Source: Gammaproteobacteria bacterium (GTDB lineage Bacteria > Pseudomonadota > Gammaproteobacteria > Competibacterales > Competibacteraceae). From it: 64,000 bases of DNA. The translations under genes were made by a program, and so were the position numbers. Positions 33,601 to 42,721 of this stretch are shown here, in pieces. A model generated the notes under the pieces. It saw nothing but the letters and a program-made list of their open reading frames with translations, did not search any database and was not told the origin of the DNA. Location: the NCBI GenBank assembly GCA_020846135.1, contig JADLEK010000034.1, forward strand, positions 1-64,000. Direction: 5' to 3'. How positions within the stretch are numbered: position 1 is the first letter of the stretch; each line of letters opens with the position of its first letter.

Positions 33601-34053
33601 CTACCGGGGCAACGCGGCAAGGGACTGGTCGGCGGATCGCAACGCCAGTTCGTAGCCCTGTGCGCCCAGCCCGCTGATGATCCCGACCGCGATGTCGGAA
33701 AGGTAAGAATGATGACGGAATGGCTCGCGGGCGAATACGTTGGACAAATGGACCTCGATAAAGGGGATACCCACCCCGAGCAGGGCATCGCGCAGCGCCA
33801 CGCTGGTGTGGGTGAAGGCAGCAGGATTAATCACGATGAAGGCGACGCCTTCGGTGCGGGCGGCGTGAATCCGGTCGATCAGGGCCGCTTCGGCATTGCT
33901 CTGAAAACAGGCCAGATCATGCGGCCCCAGGCTCCGGGCCAGTGCGGTACAACGCTGTTCGATGTCGGCGAGGGTATCAGCGCCGTAGATTCCGGGTTCC
34001 CGGGTTCCCAACAGATTCAGGTTGGGGCCATTCAGCAGGAGCAGTTTTGCCAT
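33601..34053 (-). CDS. aroQ: 3-dehydroquinate dehydratase, type II
   Basis: The 150-residue enzyme removes water from 3-dehydroquinate in the shikimate pathway. Active-site regions are [20 protein letters not shown] (Arg and the catalytic Tyr), [29 protein letters not shown] and [20 protein letters not shown]. Length is standard for type II. It precedes accB by 8 bases on the minus strand and probably leads the aroQ-accBC operon. Confidence 0.97.
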   Translation of the reverse strand: MAKLLLLNGPNLNLLGTREPGIYGADTLADIEQRCTALARSLGPHDLACFQSNAEAALIDRIHAARTEGVAFIVINPAAFTHTSVALRDALLGVGIPFIEVHLSNVFAREPFRHHSYLSDIAVGIISGLGAQGYELALRSADQSLAALPR

Positions 34054-34168
34054 GATGTTGAGCAGAACCCTGGTTGCGCAGCAATTCGCCAGTCAGTCAA
34101 GGGGCGCGATTCTGCATCAACCTCAGCGACTTGTCTATTGACTACGCTTTGGTCAAACCGGCGAGTCT

Positions 34169-34912
34169 TCATCGATACCCGACAATCCGCACCTCGCTGT
34201 TCCAGTCGCCGAAAAAAGGTTCGCCCTCGGCCTGCAAAATCAGCTCGCGGTTTTTGGGCATGGGCAGCCAGACATTGTCCGAGTTGTAGGCCCAGCTTGG
34301 CTGAGGCTGACCGACCGCGTACAGATAAAACGCCGCTTCCCGGTCGCCCTGAGTCCGCACCGAAAGCCGGAACCGGTGCGGCCCACCCTTGGCATAACCC
34401 GTCGCAATCTGGACATACACCAGAATCTCCCGCGCCCGATCCGGCACCAGCGCTGGAATCCGGCGAGTTTCGCGTTTGCCGCCGCCGTTAGGTAACTCAC
34501 CTAATGGCGCGTCCACCGCCCAGAAGTCAGCGCTTGCCGTAGCGGCTCCGTCCGGCGCTGGATTTTGCTTCATCTGCCGCTGGACGCCGACCACCGCCAT
34601 CCGGGTATCGCGCACCTCGCGCCGTAACCCTCCCATGAGCTGCTGCGTCTGGACCTCCTGTTTTTGTCGCTGCTGACCTTGAACACGCACGGCAACCAGC
34701 GTCTGCTCCATCCGCGCCAGCCGCCCGTTCACCTCGTCCAGCTTAGCTTCCAACGCCGGGGGTTGTGCGGTTGACGCCGTGGCCGTCTGGGACTGCGCCG
34801 GCATGGCGGGTTTACCGACCAGCGCTTGCCACCACGCGCAGCCTGGAGTCAACGCCATGATCAGGATGGGTAGCGCCACTGCTCTTGTCTGTTTCATCTC
34901 CGTCAACTTCAT
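34169..34912 (-). CDS. Putative lipoprotein with coiled coil and C-terminal beta domain
   Basis: The 247-residue product has a lipoprotein signal ending in LTPGC. A helix likely to form a coiled coil follows ([40 protein letters not shown]), then a beta-rich C-terminal domain ([39 protein letters not shown]). I recognise no family. The ATG at 34912 is preferred to 34897, since GGA lies at a usable distance. It is divergent from the vWA-phosphatase-kinase operon, with a 113-base gap, so shared regulation is possible. Confidence 0.65.
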   Translation of the reverse strand: MKLTEMKQTRAVALPILIMALTPGCAWWQALVGKPAMPAQSQTATASTAQPPALEAKLDEVNGRLARMEQTLVAVRVQGQQRQKQEVQTQQLMGGLRREVRDTRMAVVGVQRQMKQNPAPDGAATASADFWAVDAPLGELPNGGGKRETRRIPALVPDRAREILVYVQIATGYAKGGPHRFRLSVRTQGDREAAFYLYAVGQPQPSWAYNSDNVWLPMPKNRELILQAEGEPFFGDWNSEVRIVGYR

Positions 34913-35025
34913 TCGACTTTTCCGGTCTACTTTCGCTCGTACCCGCTGTTTATTATACCGGGCCTGAACCATGGGCGCGGTATATTCACGCCCGCGCTCC
35001 CTTCCGCTCTGAGAGGATTCCCCGG

Positions 35026-35721
35026 ATGAACGAACTTGACCTTTCCCAACAGACCCCGTTCGGCGTGGATTTCAGTGGCGCTGAATTCGCCGACAATCCG
35101 GAGCCGCGCTGTCCCTGTGTGCTGTTGCTGGACAATTCCTGGTCCATGAATGGTCATCCGATGACTGAACTCAATCACGGCCTGGCGGCGTTCAAGGAAG
35201 AGTTGCTGGCCGATAGCCTGGCCGCCAAGCGGGTCGAAATCGCCATCATCACCTTTGGTCCAGTGCAGGTCGTCGCCGACTTCCAGACCGCCGAGCAGTT
35301 CGTTCCGCCGCAACTGACCGCCCAAAAGGATACGCCGATGGGCCAAGCGATCATTCAGGGGCTGGAATTGCTGGACCAGCGCAAGGCCAGGTACCGTGAA
35401 CACGGCATTCCCTTTTTCCGTCCCTGGGTATTCCTGCTGACCGATGGTAGTCCCACCGACGACTGGAAACCCGCCGCCGATGCGGTGCGACTGGGCGAGG
35501 AAAAACGCGCCTTCGCCTTCTTCGCGGTAGGCGTCGATGAAGCCAATCTCGACATCCTGCAACAGATTTCAGTCCGCAGGCCATTGCGGCTGAGAGGGTT
35601 GCGCTTCCGCGAACTGTTCCAATGGCTGTCCAATTCGATGCGGTCGGTATCGCGCTCGGTGCCCGGAACCGAGGTGCCGCTGCTTAATCCCACCAGCCCC
35701 GACGGCTGGGCTTCGGTGTGA
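35026..35721 (+). CDS. TerY-like von Willebrand factor A protein
   Basis: The 231-residue protein has a vWA domain with a MIDAS metal site: [14 protein letters not shown], the Thr in [10 protein letters not shown] and [13 protein letters not shown]. This is the TerY pattern of small cytosolic vWA proteins. The ATG at 35026 follows GAGAGGA. It overlaps the phosphatase gene by four bases. Published comparative work by Anantharaman, Iyer and Aravind describes TerY, a PP2C phosphatase and a kinase as a triad linked to stress and tellurite systems; this locus has exactly those three genes in order. No other ter gene is here. Confidence 0.87.
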   Translation: MNELDLSQQTPFGVDFSGAEFADNPEPRCPCVLLLDNSWSMNGHPMTELNHGLAAFKEELLADSLAAKRVEIAIITFGPVQVVADFQTAEQFVPPQLTAQKDTPMGQAIIQGLELLDQRKARYREHGIPFFRPWVFLLTDGSPTDDWKPAADAVRLGEEKRAFAFFAVGVDEANLDILQQISVRRPLRLRGLRFRELFQWLSNSMRSVSRSVPGTEVPLLNPTSPDGWASV

Positions 35722-36503
35722 GCGGAACGGGCGGCTGGCGCTACGTCTGCGCCAGCGTCCCCGGGGTGGCCCACCTGGCCGATGGCCTGGGCTGCCAGGA
35801 CGCCAGCGCCGCACACTGGCTGCAACCGCTGGATGCCGATTCGACGCTGCTGCTGGCGGTCGCTGATGGGGCCGGCAGCGCCGCCCAATCCGGCATCGGC
35901 GCGGCATTGGCTTGCCAGACCCTGCTGGCGGAATGGACCCGTTGGCTTTCCCAACCCTCGTCGGACTGGACGTCAGTGGTGGCTGAACAGGCGCTCCAGC
36001 AGGTGCAAACCGCGCTGGCGCAGCAGGCGGCAGACTCAGGACGGCCGATCCGGGAGTTCGCCTGCACTCTGCTCGGCGCGGCGCTGACCACAGACCGGGC
36101 GCTGTTCCTGCAAATCGGCGACGGCGCCATCGTGATCGGAAGCGGCGACGGCTATCGGCCAGTGTTCTGGCCGCAGGGCGGTGAATACCCGAACGAAACC
36201 CACTTTGTCACCGACCCGACCGCCGCCGCCCGGCTGGAGTGTTGCCTGCTGACTGAACCGGTGCGGGAAGTCGCCTTGCTGACCGATGGTTTGCAATCAC
36301 TGGCCCTGCACTACCACAGCCGGCAGGCGCATCTGCCGTTCTTTCGCCCGCTGTTCCAGCGCCTGCGCGATTACCCCACCGCCGGCGATCCGGCGGAACT
36401 GACCACCGCGCTGGAGCGGTTTCTGTCCAGCCCGGCGATCAACGAGCGCACCCATGACGACAAGACCCTGATCCTGGCGGTCCGCAATGACGACGCTGGT
36501 TAG
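35718..36503 (+). CDS. PP2C-like serine/threonine protein phosphatase
   Basis: The 261-residue protein has PP2C metal-site motifs: [59 protein letters not shown] and a final [10 protein letters not shown]. The acidic metal ligands are in place, so it is likely active. It begins with GTG inside the TerY-like stop (GTGA overlap) and its end overlaps the kinase start by 17 bases, so the three proteins are made together. It probably reverses the partner kinase. Confidence 0.9.
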   Translation: MSGTGGWRYVCASVPGVAHLADGLGCQDASAAHWLQPLDADSTLLLAVADGAGSAAQSGIGAALACQTLLAEWTRWLSQPSSDWTSVVAEQALQQVQTALAQQAADSGRPIREFACTLLGAALTTDRALFLQIGDGAIVIGSGDGYRPVFWPQGGEYPNETHFVTDPTAAARLECCLLTEPVREVALLTDGLQSLALHYHSRQAHLPFFRPLFQRLRDYPTAGDPAELTTALERFLSSPAINERTHDDKTLILAVRNDDAG

Positions 36504-38481
36504 CGGCGCGGATCACCCAGTCGAACTGGGCAGGGAACTGGGGCGGGGCGGCGAGGGCGCGGTTTACGACATCGTGGGCCGGCCCGGGTTTGTCGCCAAG
36601 CGCTATCACCAGCCGGTTACCGCTGAAAAAACCCTGAAGCTGCAAGGCATGGCCCGCCAGGCCCACCCCAGCCTGCTCGCGATTGCCGCCTGGCCAGTGG
36701 ATGTGTTGCGCGCCAGCCCGAATGGCCCGGTGCAGGGCTTTATCATGCCCAAGGTCAGCGGCTATCAGGAAATTCACAGCCTGTATGGCCCTTCCCATCG
36801 CAAACGCGCTTTTCCCCAAGCTGACTGGTCGTTCCTGGTTCACGCCGCCCGCAACTTGGCCAGCGCGTTCGAGACCATCCATGCCCGGGACCATGTGATC
36901 GGCGATGTCAATCCGGGCAATGTGGTGGTTTCAGCCCAGGCGCTGGTCAAGCTGATCGACTGCGATTCCTTCCAGATCAGCGTCGGCGATCGGCTGTTTC
37001 TCTGTGAAGTCGGTGTGCCGCAATTCACCGCCCCGGAATTGCAGGATCGGCCGTTTCGCGGTTTGCGGCGCAACCCGGATCATGACGCCTTTGGTTTGGC
37101 GCTGCTGTGTTTCCACTTGTTATTCATGGGCCGTCATCCCTTTGCCGGGCGCTACCGGGGCAAGGGCGATATGCCGATTGAACGGGCGATCCGCGACTAC
37201 CGGTTCGCCTTCGGCCAGCACGCGGCGCTGCAACTGATGGAGCCACCGCCGCATACCTTGCCGTTTTCGGCGTTGCCGCGCCCGGTCGCTGATCTGTTCG
37301 AGCGGGCGTTCGTCCCCCTAGCCACGGACCAGCGCCGGCCCACCCCCCGGGAATGGCTGCTGGCGCTGGAGCGGCTCAATCGCGAGTTGCGCACCTGTGG
37401 GCGCAACCCGATGCATAAATACCCCAGTCAGTTGTCGGCCTGTCCCTGGTGCGTGGTCGAACAGGCCAGCGGCGCGGCCTTTTTTCTTTCCCCGCGTCCC
37501 GCCGCGCTCAGTCCCGAGGCAGGGCATCCGGATTTTGATCTGGAGCGGGTCTGGAGCCGGATCAGTGGGGTTGCGCCGCCCGCCATTGAAGCGATGCCGC
37601 ATCCTGAAGCACAGTCGCCGGCGACCGCGACGCCGCTCCCGGAAGTGCTGCAACGCGCCCAGCGTGATAACGCGATCAAGGCTGCGGCGCTGCTGGGCAC
37701 GGCGCTGGCGGCAGTGCTGATTCAGCCCGGATTGTTCTGGCTATGGCCAATGCTGGCTGCCGCCAGCTGGTCGTTGCTGCGTAATCCGGCGGTGCGCCGC
37801 GAGTATCAGCGTCGTCGGCTGGCCTTGTTCACCGCCCGCCGGGAACTGGCCCGCTTGCGGAACGAGTGGCGGGAACACGCCACCGTGCAGCCGTTTCTAA
37901 ACCGGTTGCAGGTTCTGCAAACCCTGCGCGACCGTTACCGGAATCTGGCGGCGGATTTACAGCGAGATTTGCAACGGCTGGAGACTGACCAGCGGCGGGC
38001 GCAATTGCAGACATTTTTGGAAGGCGTTTTTGTAGACGCGGCTCGGATTCCGGAAATTCGCGCTACCGACCGGATGGCGCTGGAGTCCTACGGCATTGAA
38101 ACCGCCGCCGATGTCACCGCCGAGGCCTTGCGCACGGTGCCGGGGTTTGGGCAGCGGCTGGGCCGACAACGGGCAGCGGCGCTGCTGGGGTGGCGACAGA
38201 CCCTGGAACGGCAGTTCTGCTACGATCCGCGTCAGGGCATCGATCCCGCCGCTATCGCTGATCTGCGCCAGCGCTACGCCCAGCAGCGGGCGCAAGTCGA
38301 GCAGGAACTCATGGCAGGTTGCGCTGAACTGACTACACTCAAAGCGGACATTCTCAAGCGCCGCGCTCAGATCAACATCGCCCTGATTCGCCAGGCCATG
38401 CAGGAGAGCCAAGCTCAGGCCGACCTGCGGGTGTTTTACCCCGGTTTTGGCGATCTCTGGCGACGGCGTCACCGCAGCTAA
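36487..38481 (+). CDS. Membrane-associated protein kinase with zinc-ribbon and HhH segments
   Basis: This is a 664-residue protein. Residues 10-300 form a protein-kinase-like domain: glycine loop and Lys in ELGRGGEGAVYDIV and FVAKRYHQP. The catalytic loop reads HVIGDVNPGNVVV instead of HRDxKxxN, and the metal loop reads IDCDSFQI instead of DFG. A Cys-rich knuckle follows (ACPWCVVEQ, with CGRNPMHK before it). Two hydrophobic stretches at about 400-435 probably cross the membrane. A coiled coil and a helix-hairpin-helix (ALRTVPGFGQRLGRQRAAAL) complete it. The Asp in GDVNPGN keeps the catalytic base, so activity is plausible. This is the kinase arm of the TerY-P triad. Confidence 0.87.
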   Translation: MTTLVSGADHPVELGRELGRGGEGAVYDIVGRPGFVAKRYHQPVTAEKTLKLQGMARQAHPSLLAIAAWPVDVLRASPNGPVQGFIMPKVSGYQEIHSLYGPSHRKRAFPQADWSFLVHAARNLASAFETIHARDHVIGDVNPGNVVVSAQALVKLIDCDSFQISVGDRLFLCEVGVPQFTAPELQDRPFRGLRRNPDHDAFGLALLCFHLLFMGRHPFAGRYRGKGDMPIERAIRDYRFAFGQHAALQLMEPPPHTLPFSALPRPVADLFERAFVPLATDQRRPTPREWLLALERLNRELRTCGRNPMHKYPSQLSACPWCVVEQASGAAFFLSPRPAALSPEAGHPDFDLERVWSRISGVAPPAIEAMPHPEAQSPATATPLPEVLQRAQRDNAIKAAALLGTALAAVLIQPGLFWLWPMLAAASWSLLRNPAVRREYQRRRLALFTARRELARLRNEWREHATVQPFLNRLQVLQTLRDRYRNLAADLQRDLQRLETDQRRAQLQTFLEGVFVDAARIPEIRATDRMALESYGIETAADVTAEALRTVPGFGQRLGRQRAAALLGWRQTLERQFCYDPRQGIDPAAIADLRQRYAQQRAQVEQELMAGCAELTTLKADILKRRAQINIALIRQAMQESQAQADLRVFYPGFGDLWRRRHRS

Positions 38482-38504
38482 GACCACACACCCGGAGGGC
38501 GCTC

Positions 38505-39131
38505 ATGGGTAGACGCAATGACCACACCCGTGAGGAACTCCGGGAAATCGCGCTACAAGCCGCTGAGGAACTGGTTGCCGCCGACGGCCTGGATGGATTG
38601 AGCACCCGCAAGGTGGTCACCCGGATCGGCTACACGGTCGGCAGTCTCTATATGGTGTTCCGTAACCTTGATGACCTGATCGTGCAGATGAATGAGCGGA
38701 CTCTGGATGATCTGGGCAAGCAATTGACCGTGGCCGTGGCTGACCAGCCACCGCCGGCCCAGGCGATCCGGGCGCTGGCTCAGGCTTATATCGGGTTCGC
38801 CCTGACCGAAACGCCGCGCTGGCTGGCGATTTACCAGCACCGGCTACCGGAAGGGCAAACCGTGCCGGATTCGTTCAGTGAGAAAGTAGCGGGGATGTTC
38901 GCGCTGGTTCAACAGCAACTGGCGCTGCTCTGCCCCTGCCGCTCTCCGGACGATATCACCCTGGCGGCCCGGGCGTTATGGAGCGGGATTCACGGCGTCT
39001 GCATTCTGGGATTTGATCAGAAACTGGAATTCGTGGGGGGGCGCTCGATTGCCGAAGTGACCGATTCACTGCTGGACCATTATCTGGCGGGGTTGATGGG
39101 TCTGGGTTATCCTCTTTCGCAACAGGCATGA
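38505..39131 (+). CDS. TetR/AcrR-family regulator (WHG type)
   Basis: The 208-residue protein has a TetR helix-turn-helix (LREIALQAAEELVAADGLDG, STRKVVTRIGYTVGSLYMVF). Its ligand domain includes the ALWSGIHGVCILG block of the WHG subgroup. It starts 24 bases after the kinase gene with an ACCCGGAGGG ribosome site. It could regulate the triad upstream or act elsewhere; the gene order alone does not decide this. Confidence 0.88.
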   Translation: MGRRNDHTREELREIALQAAEELVAADGLDGLSTRKVVTRIGYTVGSLYMVFRNLDDLIVQMNERTLDDLGKQLTVAVADQPPPAQAIRALAQAYIGFALTETPRWLAIYQHRLPEGQTVPDSFSEKVAGMFALVQQQLALLCPCRSPDDITLAARALWSGIHGVCILGFDQKLEFVGGRSIAEVTDSLLDHYLAGLMGLGYPLSQQA

Positions 39132-39238
39132 AGTGACAGGATCTAGTTGCCCGTGGTTTTGGTCACTTTTCCATGCCGGGACCGGTTAGACTCGACCGCT
39201 GATTATTGATTATATTGACTCTCTGAGTGAGCGCATCG

Positions 39239-39943
39239 ATGACGCTTGAATCCCGCTTATCACCTCCGCCCCCTGCCTTGACTCCGGCTTTCATGCTGGT
39301 CATAGCCGGTTTTATTACCAGCCTGCTGGTCGCTAATATCATTGCGGTCAAGCTGATCGAGGTGGGTCCCTGGATCATGCCGGCCGGGGTGATCATCTTT
39401 CCGGTCAGCTACATTCTTGGCGACGTGCTGACCGAGGTCTACGGCTATCGCCGCGCCCGGCAGGTGATCTGGCTGGGGTTCGCCTGCAACCTGCTGGCGG
39501 TGCTGGCTATCGCCCTGGCCCAGGCGTTGCCGCCGGCGGGGTTCTGGGACGGGCAGGCGGCGTTTGAACGTATCCTTGGTTACGCGCCGCGCCTGCTGCT
39601 GGCCTCGTTCCTCGCTTATCTGGCGGGCGAGTTCGCCAATGCCTATATTCTGGCGCGAATGAAGATTCTGACCCGGGGACGCTGGCTGTGGACCCGCACC
39701 ATCGGCTCGACCCTGGTGGGGCAACTACTGGATTCAGCCGTCTTTATCGCCGTGGCGTTCGCCGGGGTGCTGCCGCCAGAGGCGTTGTTGACCGCCATTC
39801 TGGTGCAATGGCTGGCCAAGTCGGCCTATGAAACCGCCGCTACCCCGCTGACCTACTGGGTGGTCAACACCCTCAAGCGGCGCGAGGGCGTCGATGTGTA
39901 CGATGCCCAGACCGATTTCAATCCACTGCGATTTCAGGAATGA
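39239..39943 (+). CDS. yhhQ: Queuosine precursor transporter (YhhQ/VUT family)
   Basis: The 234-residue integral membrane protein has about six hydrophobic segments. The VUT/DUF165 signatures are FITSLLVANIIAVKLI, FPVSYILGDVLTEVYGYRRA and RTIGSTLVGQLLDSAVFIAV. E. coli YhhQ imports queuosine precursors preQ0 and preQ1. The C-terminal tail VNTLKRREGVDVYD is typical. The ATG at 39239 is used; a GTG at 39227 is also in frame. Confidence 0.92.
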   Translation: MTLESRLSPPPPALTPAFMLVIAGFITSLLVANIIAVKLIEVGPWIMPAGVIIFPVSYILGDVLTEVYGYRRARQVIWLGFACNLLAVLAIALAQALPPAGFWDGQAAFERILGYAPRLLLASFLAYLAGEFANAYILARMKILTRGRWLWTRTIGSTLVGQLLDSAVFIAVAFAGVLPPEALLTAILVQWLAKSAYETAATPLTYWVVNTLKRREGVDVYDAQTDFNPLRFQE

Positions 39944-39949
39944 CCACCG

Positions 39950-41107
39950 TTAAATCAGGCAAGCCGGATCGGGAGGGAGATCCTCCACGGTCGGCGCAGC
40001 AGATTCAGCAGATTCCCACTGAGGGGGTTCGCCGTCTTCCCCGCCCTTGAGCAGCGCCAGCGCTTGGGTCACCCACTGAGCGATCAACTCCCCCGCCGGA
40101 CAGTCTTCGCACAAATGGCAACCCTGGCCGGCCCACAGCGCCATGAAATCGGTCAAATTCCGCTCGGCAGCGGCTTGTTGCAGATCGTGGGTCAGAAAGA
40201 GTTGCAACGGAAAACCAGGCCATTCCGCCTCGTGCGCCTGTAGCTCGGCGACCAGCCGGTTGCGCAGCACCCGGCCATGGCGGCCTGTAAACGCTCGGCT
40301 CAGGGTAGTGGAAATTTCGCTGCCTTGCCGCAGCAGCGCCTTGTAGGCCGGATGCGCGCCGCTTTCCGGGCAGGCCAGAAAGGCGGTGCCCATCTGGACG
40401 CCGACTGCGCCGAGCATCTGCGCCGCCGCAACCCCGCGCCCGTCCATGATTCCACCGGCGGCAATGATCGGAACCGCGACATGCTTGGACAGTAACGGCG
40501 TCAGGGTCATGGTTCCGACCAGCCCCTGCTCGGGACGTCCGATAAAGGTGCCGCGATGCCCCCCGGCCTCGGCACCCTGGGCGATGATGAAATCGACCCC
40601 GCTTTCCTCCAGCACAATCGCTTCCAGCAGGTGGGTGGCGGTCGCCATGGTGGTGATGCCAGCCTCCTGTAGCAGCGCCAGATACCCGGCATCCGGCACC
40701 CCGAAGACGAAGCTCAGCACCGGGATCCGGCTTTCCAGAATCACGTCCAGTTGTTCATCAAACTCGGTCGGCGGCGGCAGTGACGGCGGTTCCGGCGGCA
40801 AACCCAGTTCGGCGCGGTACGGGGCCAGCAGTTCACCGGCGCGGGCGATGCGGGCTGGATCAGCACGGGCCGGGGCAACCGCGGTCAGATTAACCGCAAA
40901 GGGACCGTCGGTGAGCGCGCGCACCTCAGCGATGGCAGCGCGTAGCCGCTCCGGCTGCATGTAGCCACCGGCCAGTGATCCCAATCCGCCGGCGTTGGAC
41001 GCCGCCGCCACCAGTTGCGGGGTACCCGGACCGCCCGCCATCGGGGCCTGGATGATCGGATAGCGGATGCCAAGTCGCCGGGTCAGGGCGGTGTCAGGCC
41101 AGGCCAT
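39950..41107 (-). CDS. Nitronate monooxygenase-family flavoprotein
   Basis: The 385-residue FMN enzyme of the NPD family has YPIIQAPMAGGPGTPQLVAA at the start, an FMN phosphate region (IIAAGGIMDGRGVAAAQMLG) and the active-site GAEAGGHRGTF with the catalytic His. Family members oxidise alkyl nitronates such as propionate-3-nitronate. The ATG at 41107 gives the standard start. It follows the YdgA-like gene by 13 bases on the same strand. The Cys-rich tail (GCHLCEDCPAG) is an addition that could bind a metal. Confidence 0.9.
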   Translation of the reverse strand: MAWPDTALTRRLGIRYPIIQAPMAGGPGTPQLVAAASNAGGLGSLAGGYMQPERLRAAIAEVRALTDGPFAVNLTAVAPARADPARIARAGELLAPYRAELGLPPEPPSLPPPTEFDEQLDVILESRIPVLSFVFGVPDAGYLALLQEAGITTMATATHLLEAIVLEESGVDFIIAQGAEAGGHRGTFIGRPEQGLVGTMTLTPLLSKHVAVPIIAAGGIMDGRGVAAAQMLGAVGVQMGTAFLACPESGAHPAYKALLRQGSEISTTLSRAFTGRHGRVLRNRLVAELQAHEAEWPGFPLQLFLTHDLQQAAAERNLTDFMALWAGQGCHLCEDCPAGELIAQWVTQALALLKGGEDGEPPQWESAESAAPTVEDLPPDPACLI

Positions 41108-41120
41108 GCGCTGATACCCG

Positions 41121-42653
41121 CTATTGCGGTTGCGCCGGCTTTTCGGCAGCGTCCGGTTCAGTTGGCATTTCTTCACCCATCGCGCCGCTATCCATGCCAT
41201 CCGCCGATGTCAGCGGAATTTCCTGGCCGTTCACCGTCAGCTTGCCCCCGGCAAAGCGGGCGCTCGACTTGTATTGATCGCCTTCCAGGACGATGAACCC
41301 GGCGGCGGTCAATCCTTGCAACTGTTCAGTGACTTGTTGCGCCGCCTGCGTTTGCGCCGCCTGATCATCGACGGTCTCACCCTGCGCTTTGGCTTGCGCC
41401 AGCGCTGTTTCCTTTGCCGTATTGGTCAGCAGCGCCTCAACCAGGGTCCGGGATGCGGCGACATCCGCTGCGCCTTTCTCCAGCGCATTGAGCAGTCCGC
41501 TGGGGTCGAGCAGCGGATTGATCTCGCCAAAATCCTGGAAATTCAGGGTCAGTTGGCCTTGCCAGTTGCCCTGGGCCAGTTTGGCCTGACTATCGATCAG
41601 AAATTCCGGTTTGCCCGCCAGCAGGGCTTTAATCAACGGCATCAGTTCGCCGAGCGCCTGGGGATCCTCGTTGGGATTGCTCGCCACCTTTTGCTGCCAC
41701 TGCTGTAATTTCGCAACGGTCGCGCCATCCAGATTGCGCAGCACCAGCTTCAAACTGCCCTCGCCGCTCTGCTGGTCTACGGTCACCTTGCTGGCCTTGA
41801 TCAACGCCTCGGCAGCGATTTGTTGCGCACCTTGCGGGGTCAGCGAACCGCTGATGCTGAGATTGTTGATGGCGATCGGCGCGCCGCTGGTCTCATCTTT
41901 GGCGCTCAGATCGCCGATTTTAAAGCTGGAGTCGCCAAACAGCAGATCAAACGCGCCCTTGCGCTGGTTCACCGTCAGACTGAGATCGCGCAGGCTGATC
42001 TGACCACCGCCGGTTGCAGGCTGACCGTCAGCCGCAGAGGTGGGCTTGCCGACGGCTTCCAGGCTGGCGACGGTCAGGTTGCCCTGCACCGCGGCAGCCT
42101 TGGCCGCAACCTGAAACTGGCCCTGCAAGCCGCTGAATTTCAGGCTTTGCACCTCGCCGGTATTGGTCAGAGTGAGCGGCGGCATGGCGATGTGGGTATC
42201 GCTGGCCCCGTCGAAGGCAATCCGCGAGATCGCCACGATTGGCGGTTGATTACCATAGGCTTTGGCCAGCTCCCGGGTCCAGGCGCTGCTGTCCGGCTCC
42301 AGAACCGCCCGCACCACCGCGCCGGTTACTTGCATCGGAATGCCCGGAACCCCCCAGCCGGCCAGAGGCAGCGGGCCATGGTAAATCTCCTGGCGAATCG
42401 AAAAAGAGGGATCAGCCTCCTTGGCATCGCTGTTTTCGGGCATCGTCAACTGGATACGGGTCACCGACTGGGAGGAGAACAGTCCGCGCTGATAGCTCAC
42501 CGTACTGAACTTGACGTTGGGGTTCTTCGCGCCTTCCGCCAGGGCTTCTTCGTACCAGCGTTGCGCCTGCATCCCCGACCAGTACGCCGCGCCGGTGACG
42601 CCCGCCGCCGCCACAACCACAACCACGACTACCCCGCCCACCAGTTTATTCAT
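41121..42653 (-). CDS. YdgA-like DUF945 envelope protein
   Basis: The 510-residue protein has an N-terminal membrane anchor (GGVVVVVVVAAAGVTGAAYW) and the DUF945 pattern: QRWYEEALAEGA, then YQRGLFSSQSVTRIQL and QEIYHGPLPLAG. E. coli YdgA has the same length class (502) and fold; its function is unclear, and it is placed in the inner membrane facing the periplasm. The ATG at 42653 follows TTGGAGGA. A C-terminal tail is Pro/Glu rich. It is divergent from recG. Confidence 0.88.
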   Translation of the reverse strand: MNKLVGGVVVVVVVAAAGVTGAAYWSGMQAQRWYEEALAEGAKNPNVKFSTVSYQRGLFSSQSVTRIQLTMPENSDAKEADPSFSIRQEIYHGPLPLAGWGVPGIPMQVTGAVVRAVLEPDSSAWTRELAKAYGNQPPIVAISRIAFDGASDTHIAMPPLTLTNTGEVQSLKFSGLQGQFQVAAKAAAVQGNLTVASLEAVGKPTSAADGQPATGGGQISLRDLSLTVNQRKGAFDLLFGDSSFKIGDLSAKDETSGAPIAINNLSISGSLTPQGAQQIAAEALIKASKVTVDQQSGEGSLKLVLRNLDGATVAKLQQWQQKVASNPNEDPQALGELMPLIKALLAGKPEFLIDSQAKLAQGNWQGQLTLNFQDFGEINPLLDPSGLLNALEKGAADVAASRTLVEALLTNTAKETALAQAKAQGETVDDQAAQTQAAQQVTEQLQGLTAAGFIVLEGDQYKSSARFAGGKLTVNGQEIPLTSADGMDSGAMGEEMPTEPDAAEKPAQPQ

Positions 42654-42721
42654 GCCTGTATCCTCCAAAAGGTTTTAATGATTCAGCATTATTCCATAAA
42701 CTCCCACGGATTTCGCAACGC

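Noticed and set aside
35026-38481. Classical tellurite resistance operon
   Set aside because: The vWA-phosphatase-kinase triad is related to Ter systems, but no TerZ, TerA, TerB, TerC, TerD or TerE gene is present, so resistance should not be claimed.
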